NCBI GenBank assembly: GCA_016839875.1
Contig: JAEOTK010000295.1
Span: 1-8,708 of the forward strand
DNA: 8,708 nt
Origin: Candidatus Heimdallarchaeota archaeon
GTDB lineage: Archaea > Asgardarchaeota > Heimdallarchaeia > Heimdallarchaeales > Heimdallarchaeaceae
Direction: 5' to 3'
In this document: one piece after another, positions 1-5,376 of the stretch
Numbering within the stretch: position 1 is the first letter of the stretch
How the letters are laid out: the number at the start of each line of letters is the position of its first letter
Translations under genes and position numbers: made by a program
The notes under the pieces: model-generated
What the model was told of the DNA's origin: nothing
The model's database searches: none
Seen by the model: only the letters and a program-made list of their open reading frames with translations

Positions 1-126
1 AACAAAATGCTTGGTTGTGTCATTGATATAAATCCCTTCTTTATCTGTTGTAGTGATATTATAATTATCAATTATATATGGTTCTTCAGCTGTTCCTAAA
101 CCAAGAAAGCCATAATCTGTGAAATT
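1..126. repeat. Direct repeat copy A (shared by the tandem beta-helix genes)
   Basis: Aligned by eye without gaps, 1-126 and 1211-1336 match at about 113 of 126 positions (13 differences, near 90%). The repeat encodes the conserved block from FTDYGF to TTKHFV in both paralogues. It may extend left beyond the window. Confidence 0.85.
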
Positions 127-330
127 AGCATCATTAAGAATTTCAATAGGTTCATGTGGTGTTAAAGATAAATCTGATAATTTATGTGAAGTTGATGATA
201 GGGTTAAATTTAGTTGATTTTTTTTCAGATTATCTGAAACTACCAAAGTAGTTGTTGATTGAGTTTTGATGACTAATGGAAACAGTATTATTCCAAAAAC
301 AACTATTCCCAAAAATATCTTTTTCTTCAT
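1..330 (-). CDS. NosD-like beta-helix surface protein, partial (C-terminal part beyond window)
   Basis: An open frame of 110 codons starts at the ATG at 330-328 and runs off the left edge without a stop, so only the N-terminus is visible. It begins MKKKIFLGIVVFGIILF, a signal peptide or signal anchor (K2-K4 then about 16 hydrophobic residues). After a low-complexity Ser/Thr/Asn stretch comes a block (about residues 67-110) with HEPIEI, NFTDYGF, GLGT, EEPYII, NYNITT and GIYINDTTKHFV. The same block occurs in the neighbouring gene at 422-1522, so the two are tandem paralogues. That block leads into the right-handed parallel beta-helix in the neighbour, so I expect a similar extracellular fold here. 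An SD-like GGTGG lies 6 nt before the ATG. The ligand and role are unknown. The gene is certain as an open frame and paralogue; its full domain content is inferred. Confidence 0.85.
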   Translation of the reverse strand, partial: MKKKIFLGIVVFGIILFPLVIKTQSTTTLVVSDNLKKNQLNLTLSSTSHKLSDLSLTPHEPIEILNDANFTDYGFLGLGTAEEPYIIDNYNITTTDKEGIYINDTTKHFV

Positions 331-336
331 TTTTTT

Positions 337-341
337 CCACC
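337..341 (-). promoter_or_regulatory. SD-like GGTGG before the partial beta-helix gene
   Basis: On the minus strand GGTGG is followed by six A residues and then the ATG at 330. The spacing suits 16S rRNA pairing and supports this start. It is not a perfect GGAGG or GGTGA. Confidence 0.4.
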
Positions 342-371
342 AAAGGACTAGCTATAGTAAACTGTTTCAGT

Positions 372-380
372 TATTAAAAT
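372..380 (-). promoter_or_regulatory. TATA-like element for the partial beta-helix gene
   Basis: The minus strand reads ATTTTAATA, centred about 46 nt before the ATG at 330. Transcription would start near 350, leaving a short leader that contains the GGTGG motif. A short inverted repeat (AACTG-AAA-CAGTT, 360-372) lies just downstream. The 91-bp gap between the two paralogues therefore has room for a separate promoter. This is weak evidence in A+T-rich DNA. Confidence 0.3.
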
Positions 381-421
381 TATCGAGCAGTTTTCTCCAA
401 ATAACAGAATCGAATGGATTT

Positions 422-1522
422 CTATGGTCGAGAATAGGTATTTTTCTTGCGTTTAAGAAGAATAGCTACAAGGATAAGTGCAGGAATAACCAGTGTATAT
501 CCATAATCTATTCTTTCCAGATTTTTGTTTAATGGATAAGGATCTGTAGCATTAGCATCACCATCGATAAGATAAGGTTTCTTACTTCTCCAATCCGACC
601 AATGATTCCCTTCTTCAGTTTCTTCTTCATACCAGGTGTTGTTGATTCCCTCATCATAGGCTTGAGAAGTACCTCCTAAATTATTGTCTATGAAACTGTT
701 GTGGTGAATAATACTGTCATAGAGATTATAGTTCAGAAGGATACAGCGCCTTTCGTTGTTATTACAAACGTTATTTGTTAGCGTCAACCTAGAAGAATTC
801 AACAGAACGAAAGCATAATTGTTGTTATTACAAGTATTACTCGTCAATGTCGCACCGGAGCAAGTATGTAGATAGATACCATCGTCATTGTTATTACAAG
901 TATTACTCGTCAATGTCGCACTGGAGGAAGAATGCAGTCGGATGCCAAGACCCTTGTTATTACTACAAATGCTATCAGTCAACATCGCACTAGAGGAATT
1001 CCACAACCAGATACCATAATAGTTGTTATTACAAGTGTTATTTGTCAAAATCACACCAGAAGAATGGGATAGAAAGATACCCGAGGAAGAATACAGATAG
1101 ATACCATAATCGTTGTTAGTACAAGTGTTATGTATGATCGACGCTGTTCCTTTAGCAATATATGAAATTTGAATACCTCGGGATTCTGCATCTACATAAC
1201 AGTTACGAATGACAAAGTGTTTAGTTGTGTCATTGATATAAATCCCTTCATTATTTGATGTAGTGATATTATAATTCTCAATTATATATGGTTCTTCAAC
1301 TGTCCCTAAACCAGGAAATCCGTAATCTGTGAAATTTTTATCATTTGTAATTATGATGGGTTCATGAGGTACGTAAAAGTGAATTGAATTTTTACTAGTT
1401 GATTTTCTTTCCTCCTCGTTTGATGCAGAAACTTGTGTCCTTGTTGCTCCTGCTAAGATTATTAAACCACATAACAATGTCACAAGTACTAGACTATTGC
1501 TTATTTTTCTCATTAGAAGCAA
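422..1522 (-). CDS. NosD-like right-handed beta-helix surface protein with C-terminal membrane anchor
   Basis: A 366-residue protein predicted to be exported and displayed outside the cell. Residues 1-26 form a signal peptide. Residues 52-112 carry the HEPI / FTDYGFPGLGT / EEPYIIENYNITT / GIYINDTTKHFVIRNC block typical of the start of NosD-like parallel beta-helix proteins. Residues about 113-280 are repeated rungs; the central ones have a 22-23-residue period around LTSNTCNNN-x-GIYL. Residues 306-331 (GNHWSDW, PYLIDGDANATDPYPL) match the usual end of NosD/PbH1 helices (nyWSDy, DpyPL). Residues 342-357 are a membrane span followed by KRKKNTYSRP. The annotated start is TTG: GTGAGGT at 1534-1528 is 5 nt from the TTG, but 14 nt from the in-frame ATG at 1513-1511, which is the alternative. 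NosD-like helices often bind or modify carbohydrate, but no catalytic residues are recognisable here, so a binding or structural role is only inferred. Confidence 0.88.
   Translation of the reverse strand: MLLMRKISNSLVLVTLLCGLIILAGATRTQVSASNEEERKSTSKNSIHFYVPHEPIIITNDKNFTDYGFPGLGTVEEPYIIENYNITTSNNEGIYINDTTKHFVIRNCYVDAESRGIQISYIAKGTASIIHNTCTNNDYGIYLYSSSGIFLSHSSGVILTNNTCNNNYYGIWLWNSSSAMLTDSICSNNKGLGIRLHSSSSATLTSNTCNNNDDGIYLHTCSGATLTSNTCNNNNYAFVLLNSSRLTLTNNVCNNNERRCILLNYNLYDSIIHHNSFIDNNLGGTSQAYDEGINNTWYEEETEEGNHWSDWRSKKPYLIDGDANATDPYPLNKNLERIDYGYTLVIPALILVAILLKRKKNTYSRP
734..1063 (-). repeat. Coding tandem repeats: beta-helix rungs, about 66 bp
   Basis: Residues 154-263 of the beta-helix protein are about five consecutive rungs with the pattern S-x-x-x-L-T-x-N-x-C-N-N-N-x-x-G-I-x-L. 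The clearest DNA copies are 822-855 and 888-921: 34 identical bases offset by 66 bp, equal to 22 codons. The period matches one turn of a right-handed parallel beta-helix. These repeats belong to the gene and are not a separate element. Confidence 0.85.
1211..1336. repeat. Direct repeat copy B (shared by the tandem beta-helix genes)
   Basis: Partner of the repeat at 1-126, lying inside the complete beta-helix gene. The two copies are in the same orientation 1,210 bp apart, so recombination between them would delete or duplicate a gene-sized unit and produce a chimera. Confidence 0.85.
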
Positions 1523-1527
1523 AGTTT

Positions 1528-1534
1528 ACCTCAC
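1528..1534 (-). promoter_or_regulatory. Shine-Dalgarno GTGAGGT deciding a TTG start
   Basis: The minus strand reads GTGAGGT, then AAACT, then TTG at 1522. The 5-nt spacing favours initiation at TTG over the ATG nine bases later. It is the best SD motif I see in the window. Confidence 0.5.
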
Positions 1535-1569
1535 TATTCTAATAAACATTATGCAAAATAAGAAACAAG

Positions 1570-1590
1570 AAATTTATGGTTAAATTAATA
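1570..1590. promoter_or_regulatory. A+T-rich divergent promoter region
   Basis: The plus strand has TTAAATTA at 1580-1587, centred 31 nt before the ATG at 1615, fitting an archaeal TATA box for the oxidoreductase with a very short leader. On the minus strand TAAATTT (1576-1570) or the same nearly symmetric A+T block could drive the beta-helix gene, giving a 25-36-nt leader that contains its SD motif. Because the elements overlap, the two genes may compete for or share control. Positions are inferred from sequence only. Confidence 0.4.
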
Positions 1591-1614
1591 AGTTTCTTAA
1601 TACTAAAAAACCCC

Positions 1615-2499
1615 ATGGAAAAAGCACTCTCTTTTGGTATTATTAATCTTCAACAAAATTCGTGGGAAGAAGAAATCAGACGTTGGAAACATGTCGAGGA
1701 ATTAGGTTTTGATAGTGTCTGGATGGGTGATCATTTTTGCATTTATAACCAACCAACTCAACCTTGGTTTGAAGCATGGACATTGCTTGCAGCTTTAGCC
1801 AACGTAACAAAAACAATCAAGATAGGAACTTTAGTTTCTTCAGTTTTCTTGCGACATCCTCCAATGTTAGCAAGACAAGCTATGACAGTAGATCATATTT
1901 CCAAAGGTAGATTGATTTTAGGTTTAGGAACTGGTTTACCTGGATCACCTGAATTTCCTATGGTTGGGATTCCAGATTATCCTGCAAAGGAGAGAGTACT
2001 AAGATTTAATGAAGCAGTAGAAATAATTGATCAGCTTCTAAGTAATCAATCAATGAAAAATTATGAAGGAGAGTTCTATCAACTAGTTAATTCTAATATA
2101 TACCCGCCACCTATACAAAAACCCCGTCCTCCTATAATGATAGCTGCTATGAGTAATAAAATGTTGAAAACAGCAGTTAAATATGCTGATGCATGGAATT
2201 CTTATGGGGGGAGAGGATTAAATCCACAAAAGATATTCGAAAAAACAGCTGAAAGAAATGAGAAGATAAATGACTTCTGTAATGAATTAGGAAGGGATCC
2301 AAAGACACTCAAACGTTCCATTTTAATCTACGGAAAAGAAGCATTCAATTTGTTTAAAAATGAAGATAATTTCATTAAGTATGTAGAAAAATACTCAGAA
2401 ATAGGAATTGAAGAATTCATCTTCTACTACCCTGGAAAAGAAAATCTACAAAAAACAATGGAAAAAGTTGCCAAAGAAGTAATGCCTTCATTTCGATAA
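1615..2499 (+). CDS. LLM-class (luciferase-like) flavin/F420-dependent oxidoreductase
   Basis: A cytoplasmic 294-residue TIM-barrel oxidoreductase of the bacterial-luciferase-like superfamily, the group that includes F420-dependent dehydrogenases and reductases. Recognisable segments are the N-terminal strand FGIINL, the helix ending ELGFDSVWMGDHF (about 29-41), IKIGTLVSSVFLRHPPMLAR (about 68-87), GRLILGLGTG (98-107), RFNEAVEIIDQLL (about 130-142), YEGEFYQL (150-157) and PPPIQKPRPPIMIAA (about 164-178), all in family order. Length is within the usual range for the family. An in-frame ATG at 1576 would add 13 residues, but the family normally begins a few residues before FGI, and a TATA-like element lies 31 nt before the ATG at 1615, so I prefer 1615. 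F420 rather than FMN is likely in an archaeon but cannot be read directly. The substrate is unknown. It is divergent from the beta-helix gene, and the next gene appears to have its own promoter. Confidence 0.9.
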   Translation: MEKALSFGIINLQQNSWEEEIRRWKHVEELGFDSVWMGDHFCIYNQPTQPWFEAWTLLAALANVTKTIKIGTLVSSVFLRHPPMLARQAMTVDHISKGRLILGLGTGLPGSPEFPMVGIPDYPAKERVLRFNEAVEIIDQLLSNQSMKNYEGEFYQLVNSNIYPPPIQKPRPPIMIAAMSNKMLKTAVKYADAWNSYGGRGLNPQKIFEKTAERNEKINDFCNELGRDPKTLKRSILIYGKEAFNLFKNEDNFIKYVEKYSEIGIEEFIFYYPGKENLQKTMEKVAKEVMPSFR

Positions 2500-2505
2500 T
2501 TTTTT
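2500..2505 (+). terminator. Oligo-T tract after the oxidoreductase
   Basis: Six T residues directly follow the TAA stop. Archaeal RNA polymerase can terminate at T-rich tracts without a hairpin. This is a short, weak example. Confidence 0.3.
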
Positions 2506-2535
2506 GCATTCACCTCTATTAGAATTCCAGTAAGA

Positions 2536-2544
2536 TTTTTAATA
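2536..2544 (+). promoter_or_regulatory. TATA-like element for the acetyltransferase gene
   Basis: TTTTTAATA is centred 26 nt before the GTG at 2566, the distance expected between an archaeal TATA box and a transcript that begins at its own start codon. No SD motif lies between them. Confidence 0.4.
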
Positions 2545-2565
2545 GAAAATTCCAAGAGATTATTT

Positions 2566-3384
2566 GTGACTACTATTCTAAGAAATCCCATTAAAGAAGA
2601 AATTATCCGAGCAATAGAAGAAAACATGTATCTCTTTTATGGAGAAAAAGAGAGGGAATTGGAAGATTCAAAAATTAAATGTGTAAAAACAAGTGAATAT
2701 TCGATTCTAAATAGTGGATGGACACTGGCATATCTAAATGCAGTATATAGTATAAATTTATCTGAAGAATTTTTAGAAGAAAAAATCGAAGAAGTAATTA
2801 AATATTTTAAAGAAAGGAATCTTTCTTTTGGATGGAGAACGGGAGAATTAACTAAACCTTCTACTTTAACTAATTTATTAGTCTCCAAATATGGTTTTAC
2901 AAAAAACACTTTACCTGGTATGTACGTAAATGTAAAAGATTTACCAAAAAGTGCCGAAATAAAGAACTTTGAAATAATTAGAGTTGTAAACAAAGATCAA
3001 TTTGCTGTTTGGGATGAAGTCTTATTGGAATCCTATAAAGCACCAAAGGATTCTGCTCTAGGTTTCTTTCCTCATCTTCTCGAACACAAAAACAATGATA
3101 GTTATTCGGCATTTCTAGGTTATTATGAAAGGAAACCAGTAGCTGTTTCGTTAGTATTCTACAAAGAGGGTGTTGCTGGAATATATGCTGTTGGTACTTT
3201 AGAAAAAGCTAGGGGCAAAAGGATAGGAACTGCTATTACTTTAGCTGCTGCTGAAGATGCAAAAGAAAGAGGATATGAAATTATAATCCTACATGCAAGT
3301 GAAATGGGTTATAATGTTTATAAGAGGATGGGATTTGAAGAAGTGTGCAAAGTGTATCATCTTTTTTGGTATTTTGAGAAGTAA
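2566..3384 (+). CDS. GNAT-family N-acetyltransferase with degenerate N-terminal half
   Basis: A 272-residue cytoplasmic protein. Residues about 135-270 are a GNAT domain: SAFLGYYERKPVAVSLVFYK (strands 3-4), then GIYAVGTLEKARGKRIGTAI (strand 4 and motif A), the helix ITLAAAEDAKERGYEIIIL, and YNVYKRMGFEEV, the usual YxxxGF element. The acetyl-CoA pyrophosphate loop normally reads R/Q-x-x-G-x-G/A; here it is RGKRIG (216-221), with R219 at the first glycine, a variation some functional GNATs tolerate. Residues 1-130 look like the N-terminal partner of two-domain GNATs: W51, then FGWRTGELTKPSTLTNLLVS, YGF and PGMYVNVKDLP, and lack a motif A. Start is GTG with a TATA-like element 26 nt upstream; the next in-frame ATG (codon 21) would remove conserved-looking sequence. 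The acceptor substrate is unknown. Confidence 0.87.
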   Translation: MTTILRNPIKEEIIRAIEENMYLFYGEKERELEDSKIKCVKTSEYSILNSGWTLAYLNAVYSINLSEEFLEEKIEEVIKYFKERNLSFGWRTGELTKPSTLTNLLVSKYGFTKNTLPGMYVNVKDLPKSAEIKNFEIIRVVNKDQFAVWDEVLLESYKAPKDSALGFFPHLLEHKNNDSYSAFLGYYERKPVAVSLVFYKEGVAGIYAVGTLEKARGKRIGTAITLAAAEDAKERGYEIIILHASEMGYNVYKRMGFEEVCKVYHLFWYFEK

Positions 3385-3462
3385 GAAAGAAACTTTTGAA
3401 TCGAATCAAAAATATCTCATAAGAGTTATAAGTCTCTCTGAATTTAGAGAAAATTGAAGAAT

Positions 3463-4227
3463 ATGAGAAACAAAAACAAGATTCCATTTTTCATAATACT
3501 TATACTCCCATTAATACTCAATCTACAAACAGAAGCTTTTTGTCTTTGTGATGTAAATTTCCATGAGAGTATTCAAATTGGAGAAATCTTTTATTGGGAA
3601 TTCACCAAATACAATGCTTTTGATGCTCAAATCCCTGATTTGAAAACTGAATATAAAATGGGAGATATCATAAGCGCAGAAATCATTGCAGAACCCGTAT
3701 TCTCAATCTCTTCTTCACTGATTCCCCAACCTCTAAAAGAAGATGAGTGGATTGAATACACAGTTAATGAAACAATAATAGATATTTCTGCAGGAGTATT
3801 TACAACTATGGGAGTTTATCCATACAGTTTCTTCTATCCACTTAGTTATTATGATTCAGCAGATAATTTACTAGATTATTTCTCTGAATACTACGATTAT
3901 TTTGATCAATATTTTGTTAGTCAAAGCACAAGAGAAGATGATTATTGGCAAAAACTTAGTGATGATTTTTATGAAAATAAATATACAAGAAGAGATGATG
4001 ATGGGAAAGGTTCAGTATATCTTAAAATTAATCTTGAGTTTGGATTCTTATCAAAAGTTGAGGTAGAAAGACACGCTTCTGATAATGAATATGATGTCCA
4101 TTATATACTTGAATCCGTAGAATATAGAGAAACAGAAATGAATTTTATTGTTATAGGATTTTCACTTCTACTATTTGCTTCAATCATATTAATATTGCGT
4201 AAACCAAGCATTTTGAAGAAAAATTAA
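3463..4227 (+). CDS. Secreted, membrane-anchored protein of unknown function
   Basis: I do not recognise a characterised function. The 254-residue product has a basic N-terminus and hydrophobic signal segment (IPFFIILILPLILNL, about residues 7-21), a roughly 200-residue extracellular part, and a C-terminal membrane span (about 228-245) followed by RKPSILKKN, so most of it should lie outside the cell. Just after the signal is CLC, then SIQIGEIFYWEFTKYNAFD, a phrase resembling Asgard 'choice-of-anchor' style surface proteins; this resemblance is from memory. Residues about 128-177 are very rich in Tyr, Asp, Phe and Ser (for instance YFSEYYDYFDQYF), giving an acidic aromatic surface. KINLEFGFLSKVEVER may be the last strands of a beta domain. 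A TTG at 3454 would add three residues; I prefer the ATG at 3463. A GTTATA at 3425-3430 is a possible but weak promoter. Confidence 0.8.
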   Translation: MRNKNKIPFFIILILPLILNLQTEAFCLCDVNFHESIQIGEIFYWEFTKYNAFDAQIPDLKTEYKMGDIISAEIIAEPVFSISSSLIPQPLKEDEWIEYTVNETIIDISAGVFTTMGVYPYSFFYPLSYYDSADNLLDYFSEYYDYFDQYFVSQSTREDDYWQKLSDDFYENKYTRRDDDGKGSVYLKINLEFGFLSKVEVERHASDNEYDVHYILESVEYRETEMNFIVIGFSLLLFASIILILRKPSILKKN

Positions 4228-4234
4228 TGTAAAA

Positions 4235-4255
4235 TTTATTTAAAAATATTAATTA
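4235..4255 (+). promoter_or_regulatory. TATA-like A+T block for the nitroreductase gene
   Basis: TTTATTTAAAAATATT and the adjoining AATTA lie 23-43 nt before the ATG at 4278, and no SD motif is visible in the gap. This suggests the nitroreductase has its own leaderless or short-leader transcript. The exact TATA position within the block cannot be fixed. Confidence 0.4.
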
Positions 4256-4277
4256 ATGTCTTAAATAAATCTCCACT

Positions 4278-5327
4278 ATGAAAGAAAATAGGAAATTTCT
4301 TCGTTTCTATGATTCTGAAGAATATGATAGTGTAGTTCCTCAATCAGATGAACAGAAGAAGATTAAACCACCGCTTTTTCAACAACCTTATCCAAAAGAT
4401 GTAAAGCTTATTAATTTAATTAAACCAGAAAAGTTTACAATTGGTAAAGCACCTTTTGTTGAACTTGTTAATAGCAGAAAAAGCAGGAGAAAGTTTACAG
4501 AAGATTCTATTTCGTTGGAAGAACTATCATTTTTACTTTGGAGCACACAAGGTATAAAGAGGATTCTGAAATCAGGTTTAGGAGTATTTAGAACAGTACC
4601 TTCATCTGGAGCTAAAAGTCCTTTAGAAACTTACCTGGTTATTAAGAATGTGGAAGGATTGGAGCCAGGATTGTATAGATATATCTCATTTACTCACCAA
4701 TTAATGTTCATGAAACATATTGAAAATGCAGAAGAGAAAATGAGTGAATTAGCTTATAATCAAAAATTTGTTGGAAAGGCTCCTTTAATTTTCTATTGGA
4801 CAGCTGTACCATATAGGACAGAATGGCGGTACACTATCTTGTCACATAAATTTATTGCAATAGATCTTGGATTAGTTTGTCAAAATCTCTATATGGCTTG
4901 TGAAGCTATTAATTTAGGCACCGTTGCTATTGGTTATTATGAACAAAATAAACTAGATAAATTATTTGGGTTGGATTCTGAGGAGGAATTTGTGGTTTTA
5001 CTTGCTCCTGTAGGAAAATATGTTAAAGAGAAAAAACTTACAGAGTTTTTCAAATTTCCTAAGAAAAAAGCTAGTCCTGAAGATTTAGCAAAAGTTACAG
5101 GAAAATATAAAGGAAAAAATGAAGTAGAATTTGTAGTAAAGGAAAGTAATCTTGTTGTAAAAGTTGGAGAATTTGAAGAAATACTAGAAACGTATAATTC
5201 AAAAGAATTCATTGGTGAATTCAGTTCAAAAGCAGTAAGATTCGAGTTTTCTAAAGATGGAAAACCTGTAAAGGCAGTTGTTCTTACCCATGAAGACGAA
5301 TTAGCTGAGCTAAACTATATCAAATAG
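4278..5327 (+). CDS. SagB-type nitroreductase-fold oxidoreductase with C-terminal DUF3471-like beta domain
   Basis: A 349-residue cytoplasmic flavoprotein. Residues about 55-250 are the nitroreductase fold of the SagB/ThcOx subgroup: VNSRKSRRKFTEDSISLEEL (64-83; Arg and Ser for FMN phosphate), LSFLLWSTQGI (83-93), FRTVPSSGAKSPLETYLVI (104-122, the subgroup hallmark), PGLYRY (130-135), FVGKAPLIFYW (164-174) and IDLGLVCQNLYMACEAINLG (195-214). Known SagB/ThcOx members oxidise azolines in peptide natural products, but many stand-alone relatives have no known substrate. Residues about 267-349 are an added domain with LAKVTGKYKG, EFVVKESNLVVKV, FEEILETYNSKEFIGEF, VRFEFSKDGKPVKAVVL and the final AELNYIK, a beta-rich pattern like DUF3471, usually found after beta-lactamase-like domains. 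No precursor peptide, cyclodehydratase or transporter gene is nearby, so a peptide-modification role is unsupported. It converges with the alcohol dehydrogenase, 48 bp apart. Confidence 0.88.
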   Translation: MKENRKFLRFYDSEEYDSVVPQSDEQKKIKPPLFQQPYPKDVKLINLIKPEKFTIGKAPFVELVNSRKSRRKFTEDSISLEELSFLLWSTQGIKRILKSGLGVFRTVPSSGAKSPLETYLVIKNVEGLEPGLYRYISFTHQLMFMKHIENAEEKMSELAYNQKFVGKAPLIFYWTAVPYRTEWRYTILSHKFIAIDLGLVCQNLYMACEAINLGTVAIGYYEQNKLDKLFGLDSEEEFVVLLAPVGKYVKEKKLTEFFKFPKKKASPEDLAKVTGKYKGKNEVEFVVKESNLVVKVGEFEEILETYNSKEFIGEFSSKAVRFEFSKDGKPVKAVVLTHEDELAELNYIK

Positions 5328-5337
5328 AATAAGCTCT

Positions 5338-5376
5338 ATCTTTTACTTTATCTAAGCTTTCTGTTTCATCTTTTTT
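5338..5376 (+). terminator. T-rich termination region between convergent genes
   Basis: After the nitroreductase stop, the plus strand holds TCTTTTACTTTATC and then six T residues overlapping the stop of the opposite gene. T-rich tracts like these act as intrinsic archaeal terminators. No strong hairpin is visible. Confidence 0.35.

Noticed and set aside
266..532. Plus-strand open frame of 88 codons across the gap between the two beta-helix genes
   Set aside because: It is antisense to the ends of both genes, has Lys/Phe/Ile-rich low-complexity sequence and no recognisable domain or start signal.
2427..3487. Minus-strand open frames at 2427-2627, 2637-2993 and 3281-3487
   Set aside because: All are antisense to the LLM and GNAT genes or their flanks, are Phe/Ser-rich as expected for the reverse of Lys/Glu-rich genes, and have no promoter or motif support.
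3463..3560. Lipoprotein signal (cysteine after the signal peptide)
   Set aside because: The residues before the cysteine are TEAF, which does not fit a lipobox, and the protein already has a C-terminal membrane anchor.
4937..5212. Minus-strand open frame inside the nitroreductase gene
   Set aside because: A Ser/Phe-rich antisense shadow of a well-supported gene.
4278..5327. Azoline-forming peptide (SagBCD / cyanobactin-like) biosynthetic locus
   Set aside because: Only the SagB-like oxidoreductase is present; there is no YcaO cyclodehydratase, precursor peptide, protease or transporter in the window.
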